Assembly (NCBI GenBank): GCA_045632485.1 | Contig: JAZQWT010000080.1 | Span: 1 to 23,799 of the forward strand | Reading direction: 5' to 3' | From: SIG575 sp045632485 | GTDB taxonomy: Bacteria > Bacillota > Clostridia > Oscillospirales > Acutalibacteraceae | Length of the DNA stretch: 23,799 bases | In this document: one piece after another, positions 1-7,445 of the stretch | Position numbering within the stretch: position 1 is the stretch's first letter | Layout: every line of letters begins with the position of its first letter | Notes under the pieces: generated by a model | What the model was told of the DNA's origin: nothing | The model's database searches: none | The model's input: the letters and a program-made list of their open reading frames with translations, nothing else | Program-made: the position numbers and the translations under genes

Positions 1-138
1 AGAATGAATATTCCCGGTGTTCCTGAAAAGAATTGGCGTTACCGTACCACAAAGGAAACAATTGATAATGTAGATGTTGATTACTTCAAAAAATTAAATT
101 CTGTTTTCAGAAGAACATATCCCGTTTTTGAAAAATAA
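1..138 (+). CDS. malQ: 4-alpha-glucanotransferase, C-terminal fragment (amylomaltase, GH77)
   Basis: This is the last 45 codons of a gene that begins before the window; the reading frame is open from base 1 and stops with TAA at 136-138. The visible tail begins RMNIPGVPEKNWRYR. It matches the conserved C-terminal signature of amylomaltases (R-M-N-x-P-G, a short insert, then N-W-x-x-R), followed by the usual short helix ending in a Y-P-V-F-like segment. Enzymes of this family move alpha-1,4-glucan segments between maltodextrins in the cytoplasm, as part of maltose and starch use. No clear intrinsic terminator follows it. The call rests on this one motif, so the family is likely but the rest of the protein cannot be checked. 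Confidence 0.75.
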   Translation, partial: RMNIPGVPEKNWRYRTTKETIDNVDVDYFKKLNSVFRRTYPVFEK

Positions 139-271
139 AAATTCAAAAGCAAAACTGCACTTCTTGTCTGCAAATTTTTTTACGGTGTGCCTGAGGCAAA
201 AAGTCTGAGAATAATCATTCAAAGAGTATAAAAAATCACCACCCCTGCCATTTGTGACATCTCAGAAACGG

Positions 272-301
272 TTGCGTTTTTCTTGAAACGAATGGTATAA
301 T
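272..301 (+). promoter_or_regulatory. Predicted sigma-A promoter of the glycosidase operon
   Basis: A TTGCGT -35 (272-277) and a perfect TATAAT -10 (296-301) are separated by 18 bp. The -10 is preceded by TGG, giving an extended -10. The expected start of transcription is near 308, about 40 bases before the ATG at 350, with a GGAG ribosome binding site between them. This is the only strong promoter seen before the four co-oriented genes that follow. Confidence 0.65.
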
Positions 302-349
302 GATTTCGATGAACAGGAATCTGTAAAACAGATATTAAAGGAGAAAAAG

Positions 350-1939
350 ATGGCAAAGATTATTTCGTTTTTACTGTCCGTAATATTCACACTTGATATG
401 TTTTTTATCGGCTTGTTTCCTGAAAAACAACTTGTCATCATACAGACAGATACTGAAATTGAATACTACATAAATGGTGAAAGCGAAAAACTTCGTTTTG
501 GTGTTGTTGGTGAAGGGAATTTGTTTGAGCCTGACGATGAAATCAAGGTTGTTATTGAATGCCTTGATAAATCCCTTGACGGCACAAAAACAAAAATCTC
601 TGTAACAAGCGAACAGACAGGCTTTAAAAAACGCGGTTATGTCAATTTTAATTTCGCTTTGCCGTATAACATCTTTTCTTTTTCGTCTGATAAAAACGGA
701 ATTTTTATTGTTTCGATTGAGCTGTCTGACAGAACAAAACACAATTTCAGCATCGGTGTTCTTCCAAGAAACGAACAGGCAAGCGATAACTTTTACTACG
801 GAATTCAGCCATATATAACCCGCGCATATACATGGGGCGAAGGCTTTCAACTCCCGAATTTTACTGCCGAAGAATCAGTTGACAAAATCCTTGATACGGC
901 TGAATATCTCGGCGTAAATCTTGTGCGTGAGGACAGTGTCGGCTGGGGTGCAATGCAGAGCGAAGCTTATGGCGAGGTTAGTTTTTCTGTGCAGGATTAT
1001 CTTGTAAGCAAGGTCAACGAACGCAATATGAAGTATAACTGGCTTCTCGGATTCAATGCAGGAAAATGGTCTGCTGCAGATAAGTACAAAGAGGATTACG
1101 ACGAATCAATCGGCTGGACTTACCCTCCTGATGCACATATCTGGTCGGATTTTGCAAGCAAGGTTGCCACACATTATGCAAATAACACTGATATTCTGTG
1201 GGAAATCTGGAACGAGCCTAACTGGTTTTTCTTTGCAGGTACTCCTGACGAATACTTTTCGTTTCTTGAAAACACAGCATCGATAATTAAAACCGAAAAT
1301 CCGTCAGCTTTTGTTTATTCGGGCGGACTTGCGGTTGCTGAAAAAGAAAGCAATCTTGTTTTCTATCAGAAATCAGCAGAGCTGATGAACAAAAATCTGC
1401 TTGATAGTTTCGGTTATCACAACCACGACGGGCTTGATAATTACTATGATTATATGAACAAAATGCTTACCCTTACAAAATCTGCAGGACTCTCAAAAGG
1501 TGGTTTCAACAGTGAAAGCGGAGTAGGCGGTACAGATGCTGCAACAATCGCTTGCAAGGCGCTTTACACCCGCTCAACAGGTGGAAACGGTTTTGTTTCG
1601 TTTTCATTCAGAAAAACCGTCACACCCGAAAACGATATCAATGACTTTGCTTTTTTCAACGAATACCTGCAACCCAACGAAGCAGTAATTTCATACGCAA
1701 CGGTTATCCGTTTTCTCAGCAATGCGGATTTTGTGAAAAATGTTTCAAACGAAAAGAATCTTGTGATTGACGAATACAAGGCAAAAGGAAATAAAATTGA
1801 AGTATATTACAGCCTTGGTAAAAAAACTAAAATTGTTGCGCCCGAAGGTGATTACACCGTTTTCGATATGTACGGCAATGAAATCCGGAACAGCAGGAAA
1901 CTGACTGTCAGCAATACACCGATATATGTTGTTTATTGA
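350..1939 (+). CDS. Membrane-anchored or secreted clan GH-A type glycoside hydrolase
   Basis: The protein has 529 aa. A hydrophobic N-terminus (about residues 4-22, after K3) is a signal peptide or signal anchor, so the enzyme probably acts outside the cell. Residues 25-135 look like a beta-rich accessory domain. A TIM-barrel-like region follows from about residue 145. It contains W-E-I-W-N-E-P-N (284-291), the classic acid/base motif of clan GH-A glycosidases (families such as GH5, 30, 39, 51, 79), making Glu289 the likely proton donor. Glu389, in G-G-F-N-S-E-S, is the best candidate nucleophile from its spacing. The C-terminal 70 residues look beta-rich, as in GH39/GH30-like enzymes. Substrate cannot be read from sequence. 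It is the first gene of a probable operon with an FAD oxidoreductase and a GH5 enzyme. The start is supported by AAAGGAG 11 bases upstream. Family assignment within the clan is uncertain. Confidence 0.75.
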   Translation: MAKIISFLLSVIFTLDMFFIGLFPEKQLVIIQTDTEIEYYINGESEKLRFGVVGEGNLFEPDDEIKVVIECLDKSLDGTKTKISVTSEQTGFKKRGYVNFNFALPYNIFSFSSDKNGIFIVSIELSDRTKHNFSIGVLPRNEQASDNFYYGIQPYITRAYTWGEGFQLPNFTAEESVDKILDTAEYLGVNLVREDSVGWGAMQSEAYGEVSFSVQDYLVSKVNERNMKYNWLLGFNAGKWSAADKYKEDYDESIGWTYPPDAHIWSDFASKVATHYANNTDILWEIWNEPNWFFFAGTPDEYFSFLENTASIIKTENPSAFVYSGGLAVAEKESNLVFYQKSAELMNKNLLDSFGYHNHDGLDNYYDYMNKMLTLTKSAGLSKGGFNSESGVGGTDAATIACKALYTRSTGGNGFVSFSFRKTVTPENDINDFAFFNEYLQPNEAVISYATVIRFLSNADFVKNVSNEKNLVIDEYKAKGNKIEVYYSLGKKTKIVAPEGDYTVFDMYGNEIRNSRKLTVSNTPIYVVY

Positions 1940-1990
1940 TGCTATATCATTTTTATGACAAATTCCAATTTACGATTTGAGGCATTAAAT

Positions 1991-3250
1991 ATGATTAAAA
2001 AGTTTGAATTACATACCGATGTTCTTGTTCTCGGAAGCGGCCCTTCCGGTTTTGCAGCGGCATATACTGCGGCAAAAAACGGTGCAAAGGTTATTCTTGT
2101 TGAGCAATGCGGAGATGTGGGCGGAATTTCAACTTCAGGTCTGATGAGCCATTGGACAGGCAGCTGCGGAAGTCCTTTGTATTATGAAATTCTGAAAAGA
2201 ACATCTGAAAATAATGAAGGTGAATTCAAAAACGAAATCACAAATCTGATAGACCCTGAAAAGCTGAAAACACTTTATCTTGAAATGCTTTGTGAGGTTG
2301 GCTGCAAAGTTATGCTTTATACTTTTGCCGAGGATGCAATCTGCGATGGAGATAAAATTCTTGGCGCAACTGTTATCAATAAATCGGGCAAAACAGATAT
2401 TTATGCCAAAATCACTATTGATGCTACAGGTGACGGAGATATTGCCGCAAGAGCAGGAGCAGAATTTGTTCTCGGCAGAGAAAATGATAACAAAATGCAA
2501 CCTGCAACACTTATGTTCAAAGTCGGCGGAGTTGACTATGACCGTGCAGTATTTTTAGGTTCATTTGAATCAACCTATGAAACACAGAATGGTGAGCTTC
2601 AGGCTCTTGCAAAAGAACATATTCCTTATCCTGCCGGACATATTCTTACATATAAATCAACACTTCCGGGTATTGTTACCTGCAATATGACAAATGCTAT
2701 TAATATTGACGGTACAGATGCAGAGGATTTAACCAAAGCAACGCTTACTTGTCGCAGACAGATGGATGACATAGTTAAATATCTGCGTAATTTTGTTCCC
2801 GGTTATGAGAATTGTTATGTTATCAGCTCCGCATCTCTTATAGGAATTCGCGAAACAAGACACTTCAAGGGTAAATACACCCTGAATGAGCATGATATTC
2901 TGGAAGCAAGGGTTTTTGATGATTATGTTGTAAAGGATGCTTATTTCAATTTTGATGTTCATAATATCACAGGCTCAGGTTTGGACAAAACAGGAGTACA
3001 GAAACATTTTCATCAGGAAAAAGGATATACAATTCCTTACCGTTGCCTTGTCCCTGAAATTAAAGAAAATCTTTTGCTTTGCGGAAGAAACATTTCAGGT
3101 ACACATATGGCACATTCAAATTTCAGGGTAATGCCTATCTGCATAGGAATTGGTGAGGCTGCAGGTGTTGCGGCATACATATCCGTTTCGCAGAAATGCA
3201 GTCTGAATGATGTTGACGCAAAAGAAATCAGAGAAATTATAGGAATATAA
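1991..3250 (+). CDS. FAD-dependent oxidoreductase (FAD_oxidored family)
   Basis: The protein has 419 aa from the chosen start. A Rossmann dinucleotide site lies at the N-terminus: G-S-G-P-S-G (15-20) with the ribose-binding Glu38 at the end of the second strand. It is followed by G-G-I-S-T-S-G (44-50), a flavin-pyrophosphate motif typical of this family. A second FAD motif, D-A-T-G-D-G-D, covers 144-150, and the C-terminal G-E-A-A-G-V-A-A helix completes the fold. Such proteins sit in many polysaccharide-utilisation loci of gut bacteria, where their oxidation substrates (probably sugars or sugar derivatives) are mostly unproven. The ATG at 1991 is preceded by GAGG with an 8-base gap; an earlier in-frame ATG at 1955 lacks a ribosome binding site and would add 12 residues. 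No signal peptide is seen, so it is cytoplasmic. It lies 51 bases after the glycosidase and 64 bases before the GH5 gene. Confidence 0.8.
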   Translation: MIKKFELHTDVLVLGSGPSGFAAAYTAAKNGAKVILVEQCGDVGGISTSGLMSHWTGSCGSPLYYEILKRTSENNEGEFKNEITNLIDPEKLKTLYLEMLCEVGCKVMLYTFAEDAICDGDKILGATVINKSGKTDIYAKITIDATGDGDIAARAGAEFVLGRENDNKMQPATLMFKVGGVDYDRAVFLGSFESTYETQNGELQALAKEHIPYPAGHILTYKSTLPGIVTCNMTNAINIDGTDAEDLTKATLTCRRQMDDIVKYLRNFVPGYENCYVISSASLIGIRETRHFKGKYTLNEHDILEARVFDDYVVKDAYFNFDVHNITGSGLDKTGVQKHFHQEKGYTIPYRCLVPEIKENLLLCGRNISGTHMAHSNFRVMPICIGIGEAAGVAAYISVSQKCSLNDVDAKEIREIIGI

Positions 3251-3314
3251 GAATCGATTAAACTCCAAATTGTAGAACTAGTATTAAATTAACATTGTAA
3301 CAGGAGGGTTAAAT

Positions 3315-4460
3315 ATGAGTCTCAGTATGCTGCATTGTGATGGTGAAAAAATCATCAATGCTGAGGGAAAACAGGTGTTTCTGCGAGGAACAAATCTGGG
3401 CGGATGGTTGCTCGATGAATTATGGCAGGGCTTTTTCAAGGGCGGAGAAGCTCAATGGGATATTGTAACAACACTTGAAAGACGTTTCGGCAAGGAAGAA
3501 GCTGACCGACTTATAAAAATCCGTGAAGACAACTACATCACTGAATATGACCTTGACTATCTTCAGTCACTGGGCTTTACTTGTGTGCGTGTGCCGTTCT
3601 GGTATCGTAATTTCCAGACAGATGATTCAGGCACATGGAAACGTAAAGAAAACGGTGAAATCGATTTTTCACGTCTTGATTGGGTTGTTGAGGAATGCGG
3701 AAAAAGAGGAATGTATGTAATTCTTGATATGCACGGTGTACCCGGTCATCAGAGTATTGCCCACCACTGTTGCCGTGTGAATCATTGCAGACTCTATGAT
3801 GAAACTGACGAAGGTGCTGATTTCCGTGCACTTGCCTGTGAATTATGGGGTGAAATTGCCCGTCATTTTGCAGGTAACGGAACAGTTGCAGCTTTCGACC
3901 TGATGAATGAGCCTATGTGCGATTACGAAGGCGAAGACAAGGTTAACAGCAAGTATCATGATGTTTACTCTTTGCTTTACGATGCGGTCAGGGCAAATGA
4001 CCCGCAACATATCATAACACTTGAAGCGATCTGGACACCTGATGACATTCCGCACCCTGAAGAACGGGGATGGGAAAATGTGATGTATCAGTATCACCTT
4101 TATGACGATTCAAACGATAGCTTCAAGGAAGTTACCGAGCACCATGCAAGTAAAAACTTTAATGTGCCTGTACTCGCAGGTGAGTTTTCCCCTTGCCGCG
4201 GAACTGCAACATGGGAATACATATTGAATCTTTTCAATGAATGTTCATACAACTGGCAGACATGGACCTACAAAGGGCATTGTCCCAAGGGAGAAACAAG
4301 CCAGTGGTTTATGATGGGTTCAGACGATGAGGACAATGTTGTTGATATAAACAATGACTCAATTGAGGAAATTGAACGCAAATGGTCATCCGTCAGAACA
4401 GAAAACTGCTGTAAACCCATGAATGACCACGCTTTGCTTTCTGAATATGCAAAAGCATAA
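3315..4460 (+). CDS. Glycoside hydrolase family 5 (BglC/exo-glucanase-like)
   Basis: The protein has 381 aa, about the size of a single GH5 catalytic domain, and no signal peptide, so it is predicted to be cytoplasmic. Visible marks are R-G-T-N-L-G-G-W (24-31), typical of the BglC/exo-1,3-glucanase branch; D-M-H-G-V-P-G near 138-144; F-D-L-M-N-E-P with the acid/base Glu199; and A-G-E-F-S with the nucleophile Glu290. It probably removes sugars from beta-glucosidic oligosaccharides taken into the cell; exact linkage is unknown. Residues 150-158 hold an unusual H-H-C-C-x3-H-C cluster in the loop after strand 4. A near-perfect AGGAGGG (3302-3308) precedes the ATG. The gene is co-directional with its neighbours and likely shares a transcript with them. 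Confidence 0.85.
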   Translation: MSLSMLHCDGEKIINAEGKQVFLRGTNLGGWLLDELWQGFFKGGEAQWDIVTTLERRFGKEEADRLIKIREDNYITEYDLDYLQSLGFTCVRVPFWYRNFQTDDSGTWKRKENGEIDFSRLDWVVEECGKRGMYVILDMHGVPGHQSIAHHCCRVNHCRLYDETDEGADFRALACELWGEIARHFAGNGTVAAFDLMNEPMCDYEGEDKVNSKYHDVYSLLYDAVRANDPQHIITLEAIWTPDDIPHPEERGWENVMYQYHLYDDSNDSFKEVTEHHASKNFNVPVLAGEFSPCRGTATWEYILNLFNECSYNWQTWTYKGHCPKGETSQWFMMGSDDEDNVVDINNDSIEEIERKWSSVRTENCCKPMNDHALLSEYAKA

Positions 4461-4513
4461 CCTTTTATAATCAGATTGCAATTGAAAAAGTAATAATACA
4501 GGAGGATGAATTT

Positions 4514-5353
4514 ATGAAAAAAGAGTATTGTGGAATGCCAATGAGATTCGCACACACAGGAGTTACGCAATTTGCTCCTGAAAACTCTCTGGAAGCATTC
4601 CAAAAAGCAGCCGAGCTGGGCTGTGAGGGTATTGAGATGGATATCCAGATATGCGGAGACGGAGAAATTATTGTAACTCACAATAGCACTATGGGTTATA
4701 TGACGTTTGAAAAGCATCGTGATTCTCTTGCAGATATGACAGCAGAACAAGTAAAAAAATTTGATATACCGTACCGCGATTCACTTAAACTTAAATATCC
4801 TCCACATCCTTGGACAGAGCATTTTGGCGGCAGACGTATGATTACACCGCCTGATTATATGGATGACAGAGTGACACATCTTATCACTTTCCCTGAATTT
4901 GATGAATGGCTGTCAACAGTTGATTATGACCTTACCGTTGAGGTTGAATTCAAGTGCAAGGGGATGTGTCCCCGTATGGATGAAATTCTTGCGAAATCGA
5001 AAAACGTTTCAAGGTATATTTTTATGTCAGGAGATTGGGAAGTCCTTGAAGAAATTCAGGAGCATTATCGTAAACACGGAAAGCCTGAGGGTCTGCGTTT
5101 CGGCGCAAATATCCGCTTTATCAACGAAAAGACAATGGATTTTGTCAAACGCTCCGACCTTTGGGAAGTTGGTCTTAACAACGAAGCATTCACCAAGGAG
5201 GACGTTGAAATGTTTGAATCTATGGGAATCAAAGTTTTTTCAAATCTTGGCGATTACCCTGAATGGTGGCAGCAGATATGCGATATGGGCGTAACAGGAT
5301 TTAAAACCAATTATCCCGAGGCTTATGCCGAATGGTGGTTAAGTACTCACTAA
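4514..5353 (+). CDS. Glycerophosphodiester phosphodiesterase-like protein (divergent GDPD)
   Basis: The protein has 279 aa. The N-terminus follows the GDPD barrel pattern: A-H-T-G (13-16), P-E-N-S (22-25), E-M-D-I-Q (41-45) and D-G-x-I-x-V-T-H (49-56). The two catalytic histidines (His14, His56) and metal-binding Glu41/Asp43 are present. Canonical enzymes read H-R-G and H-D; here the Arg is Thr15 and the Asp is Asn57, so the phosphate-contacting part of the site is changed. The C-terminus has the usual end of such barrels (V-T-G-F-K-T-N-Y-P). No signal peptide is seen, suggesting a cytoplasmic protein. Family members hydrolyse glycerophosphodiesters to glycerol-3-phosphate; given the substitutions and the glycosidase neighbours, another phosphodiester or a sugar substrate is possible. 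AGGAGG (4500-4505) precedes the ATG by 8 bases. It lies 53 bases after the GH5 gene. Confidence 0.75.
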   Translation: MKKEYCGMPMRFAHTGVTQFAPENSLEAFQKAAELGCEGIEMDIQICGDGEIIVTHNSTMGYMTFEKHRDSLADMTAEQVKKFDIPYRDSLKLKYPPHPWTEHFGGRRMITPPDYMDDRVTHLITFPEFDEWLSTVDYDLTVEVEFKCKGMCPRMDEILAKSKNVSRYIFMSGDWEVLEEIQEHYRKHGKPEGLRFGANIRFINEKTMDFVKRSDLWEVGLNNEAFTKEDVEMFESMGIKVFSNLGDYPEWWQQICDMGVTGFKTNYPEAYAEWWLSTH

Positions 5354-5402
5354 ACATAAATCAATAGTGTATTCACAGAATAAGTGAAAAGTAAATTTTT
5401 AT

Positions 5403-5430
5403 TGTTTTAATTTTGTTTTTGTGATAAAAT
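5403..5430 (+). promoter_or_regulatory. Predicted promoter of the membrane protein gene
   Basis: TTGTTT (5403-5408) is followed after 16 bp by TAAAAT (5425-5430). TGA directly before the -10 makes it an extended -10. The expected transcription start (about 5437) lies at the ribosome binding site itself, so the leader would be only about 14 bases. Confidence 0.5.
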
Positions 5431-5450
5431 CAAGTTAAGGGGTGATATTT

Positions 5451-6374
5451 ATGAGTGATAAAAAAACGATGAAATTTTATATGGGATTGAGCAGCTTGAT
5501 TGCAATTGTGTATGGCGTATGGATGTCAGTGTTTATGCGATGGGACCAATTCCCTTATATTATTCCCACAGAAGCAGATATGATGTTGCCGTCTGCTGAT
5601 TTTGTGGCAAAATTTGACGGTATGCTCCATCAGCCTTTGTATGCGAATCCGGCAATTTATTGGGTATGGGTGATTTGTTCAACCGTAATTCTGTTTTTGT
5701 ATGCTCTTTTTATTAACAAGATACTTTTTGCAGAGAAGATTACAAAGGTCACCACTGCTTTTTGTATGGTAAATCTTATTGCAGGATTTGCTTTCATCAC
5801 CTGGTATGGATTTTTAAGCTTTCCTGAACAGTTCGGTAATATCCTGACTGATGTTACGGCAAGTATGCTGGGTTTACGTTATCCATGGCATTTTAAAATC
5901 TGGGGTATTCTTGCATCCCTCTCGATTTTTACAAACACACTTTATATGTACCGCAAAAACAATTATAAGGGCAAAGCAGGTGTAATTGTTACATCTCTGG
6001 GTTGTGCTTCGATTTTTGTAACAATCAATGTGCCGTCAGCAGGTCTTGACCTTGTTATGACAGCCCGTTGTCTGTCACATTGGGCAACTGCACTTATCTT
6101 TGCATTTTTAGGTGCTGCAGGCGTGATTATATTCCTTTTCCATAAGTCAAAACAGAAAGAGAAAAAATACATATTTGCAACTGTATTTTTCGTTGCTGTG
6201 CTTATTCTTATGCTTGTTCTGCTGGCAACTGTAGGTAAGAGTGCATTTATTGAAAACCTGCCCATGTGGGTTGCATATGCACTGTTATTCATAATCAATT
6301 TCACATCGCTTCTTGATAAAAAAGATACTGCCCAAAGCAAAGAACCTGAAGAAAAAACACCGTCACGCGTGTAA
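5451..6374 (+). CDS. Polytopic membrane protein of unknown function
   Basis: The protein has 307 aa and about eight hydrophobic segments (near residues 9-29, 68-88, 98-118, 145-163, 171-190, 205-227, 236-256 and 266-285), separated by short loops. The C-terminal tail is charged and rich in Lys, Glu and Pro. I do not recognise a family, and no catalytic motif or transporter signature stands out. Trp, Tyr and Phe are frequent in the first half, where a 35-residue loop (about 31-66) follows the first segment. An in-frame GTG at 5442 is possible, but AGGGGTG before the ATG at 5451 favours the later start. It has its own promoter-like sequence and a terminator after it, so it is probably monocistronic. 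Nothing ties it to the glycosidase genes except position. Confidence 0.7.
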   Translation: MSDKKTMKFYMGLSSLIAIVYGVWMSVFMRWDQFPYIIPTEADMMLPSADFVAKFDGMLHQPLYANPAIYWVWVICSTVILFLYALFINKILFAEKITKVTTAFCMVNLIAGFAFITWYGFLSFPEQFGNILTDVTASMLGLRYPWHFKIWGILASLSIFTNTLYMYRKNNYKGKAGVIVTSLGCASIFVTINVPSAGLDLVMTARCLSHWATALIFAFLGAAGVIIFLFHKSKQKEKKYIFATVFFVAVLILMLVLLATVGKSAFIENLPMWVAYALLFIINFTSLLDKKDTAQSKEPEEKTPSRV

Positions 6375-6459
6375 TATTCTGTGCTTTTAAAAACTGATTC
6401 TGAAACAACATTTCCGAAATCAGAAAGAGCCTTTACAGCAAAACTGAAAAATAAAACTA

Positions 6460-6507
6460 AAAGACCGAAGGATTTTAATAAATTCTTCGGTCTTTATCTG
6501 TTTTTTT
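6460..6507. terminator. Bidirectional intrinsic terminator between convergent genes
   Basis: An 11-bp perfect stem, AAAGACCGAAG (6460-6470) with CTTCGGTCTTT (6485-6495), can be lengthened by an A-T and a G-T pair. On the minus strand it is followed at once by a T-rich run (complement of 6445-6459). On the plus strand the seven T's come five bases later (6501-6507). It serves the membrane protein gene from the left and the HTH-desulfoferrodoxin gene from the right, and is stronger in the minus direction. Confidence 0.8.
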
Positions 6508-6605
6508 GACTGTAAAAGGTCAGATTTTATTTTCCACAATAGATTTCTATTGCATCGCGGATAAATTATGCGGTGCCGTCGGCATGTTTGTCATTTTTAT
6601 AACGA

Positions 6606-7196
6606 TTAGTAAGGTGTTCTGATTTTCATAAGGCCGTGTTTGTTGCAGTAAATGTAAATAAATCCTCTTCCGCAAAGTTGAATTCTTGTTTCTGCGTTGC
6701 CTTCCGGATAGAATTTTACAAACTGAATTCTGTCGCAGGTAACGTAGGCTAAAAATGATATAAAATGCGTTTTTGTCATAGGATGGTTCACTGTAATAAA
6801 CTTTTCGTCTTCAACATTTTCAATTGTGATTGTATGCTCCTTGTCTGTTTCTTCTGCCTCAAGAGGCGGCAGAGTGATACCGCAACAGCTTATGAACGCT
6901 TCGCCTGTTGTGTGAATCACGTTTCCGCATACGGGGCATACATAAAATTTTGAAAAAAGAATATTGGAAGATGCGTTTTTGTTCGTGACAGTCTGTCCTG
7001 TCATAAGTTCGGTTACGGAAACACCCAGCGCCTGACTCAGAGGTTCAATAAGCGAGATATCAGGTAAACCTTTAGCGTTTTCCCATTTCGAAACAGCTTT
7101 AGCGGTGACTCCGATTTTCTCTGCAAGCCGGAGTTGAGTAAGCTCTTTTGCCTCGCGTAAATTTTTTATAGTTGAACCTGTTACGTAAGTGTTCAT
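6606..7196 (-). CDS. XRE-type HTH domain fused to desulfoferrodoxin (superoxide reductase)
   Basis: The protein has 196 aa in three parts. Residues 8-65 form a Cro/CI-type helix-turn-helix, with T-A-K-A-V-S-K-W-E-N (31-40) as the recognition region. Residues 84-107 form a desulforedoxin-like FeCys4 site: C-P-V-C (87, 90) and C-C-G (104, 105). Residues 115-196 match the superoxide reductase domain, with all five ligands of the catalytic iron: His121, His138 (H-P-M), His144, Cys184 and His187 (Y-C-N-K-H-G). Superoxide reductase reduces superoxide to peroxide without making oxygen, protecting anaerobes. HTH fusions to desulfoferrodoxin are a known class in Clostridia, so a redox-sensing regulator, an enzyme, or both are possible. 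The residue before His121 is Glu and the one before that Lys, the reverse of the usual E-K-H. AAGGAG precedes the ATG. Autoregulation is plausible but not shown. Confidence 0.88.
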   Translation of the reverse strand: MNTYVTGSTIKNLREAKELTQLRLAEKIGVTAKAVSKWENAKGLPDISLIEPLSQALGVSVTELMTGQTVTNKNASSNILFSKFYVCPVCGNVIHTTGEAFISCCGITLPPLEAEETDKEHTITIENVEDEKFITVNHPMTKTHFISFLAYVTCDRIQFVKFYPEGNAETRIQLCGRGFIYIYCNKHGLMKIRTPY

Positions 7197-7226
7197 AAGT
7201 TTTTCTCCTTTGGTTTATATGTGTAT

Positions 7227-7255
7227 ATTATAACTCAATATAAAAAAGGTGGCAA
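7227..7255 (-). promoter_or_regulatory. Promoter of the HTH-desulfoferrodoxin gene
   Basis: On the minus strand, TTGCCA (7255-7250) and a perfect TATAAT (7232-7227) are exactly 17 bp apart. Transcription should start near 7220, about 24 bases before the ATG. The -35 hexamer is one arm of an inverted repeat (TGGCAA at 7250-7255, TTGCCA at 7284-7289) that could be an operator. Confidence 0.75.
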
Positions 7256-7343
7256 CCTACGTTTGGTAGAGTGGGGGATTTGCTTGCCACAGAGAAACAC
7301 GGGTGCCTGTTTTTGGTATTATTCAGAGCGGAGTGATGGAGCG

Positions 7344-7397
7344 TAAACAAAACATTAACATTTTTTATACATTTTTTTAACCTGGCGAATATAAAAT
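7344..7397 (+). promoter_or_regulatory. Four 11-bp-spaced TTAACA-like repeats before a -10 (PhoP/OmpR-type box)
   Basis: Hexamers TAAACA (7344-7349), TTAACA (7355-7360), TATACA (7366-7371) and TTAACC (7377-7382) start exactly 11 bp apart, one helical turn. Nine bases later comes TAAAAT (7392-7397), a plausible -10 without a recognisable -35. The array would span about -60 to -22. Bacillus subtilis PhoP binds direct repeats of TT(A/C/T)A(C/T)A at about this spacing, which is the basis of the call. The matching set upstream of the second ligase gene supports it. The regulator at 10827-11498 is the natural candidate to bind here. Confidence 0.6.
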
Positions 7398-7445
7398 AAA
7401 CAATTGTAGTGAACTTTTTTGGAATATATTAAGAAGGAGAAAAAT

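Noticed and set aside
139..271. Terminator for the glucanotransferase gene or a small RNA in the first intergenic region
   Set aside because: There is a T-run at 176-181 but no convincing stem before it, and no conserved RNA structure was recognised.
371..850. Minus-strand open frame of 159 codons inside the first glycosidase gene
   Set aside because: It is the complement of a well-supported gene, has no ribosome binding site and no recognisable domain. Similar antisense frames across the window were treated the same way.
1955..1990. Earlier ATG for the FAD oxidoreductase
   Set aside because: No ribosome binding site precedes it, whereas the ATG at 1991 has GAGG at an 8-base distance and starts right before the Rossmann fold.
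5347..5373. Weak inverted repeat (CACTA with TAGTG) after the GDPD-like gene
   Set aside because: Only five pairs with a long loop and no T-run; not a credible terminator.
7314..7322. Possible second promoter (TGGTATTAT) before the first ligase
   Set aside because: It is a fair extended -10, but no -35 lies at a proper distance and it would place the repeat array inside the transcript. It is kept only as an alternative in which the repeats would be repressor sites.
7419..7445. Earlier TTG start for the first ligase
   Set aside because: The extension would contain the Shine-Dalgarno sequence AAGGAGA itself; the ATG at 7446 is correctly spaced from it.
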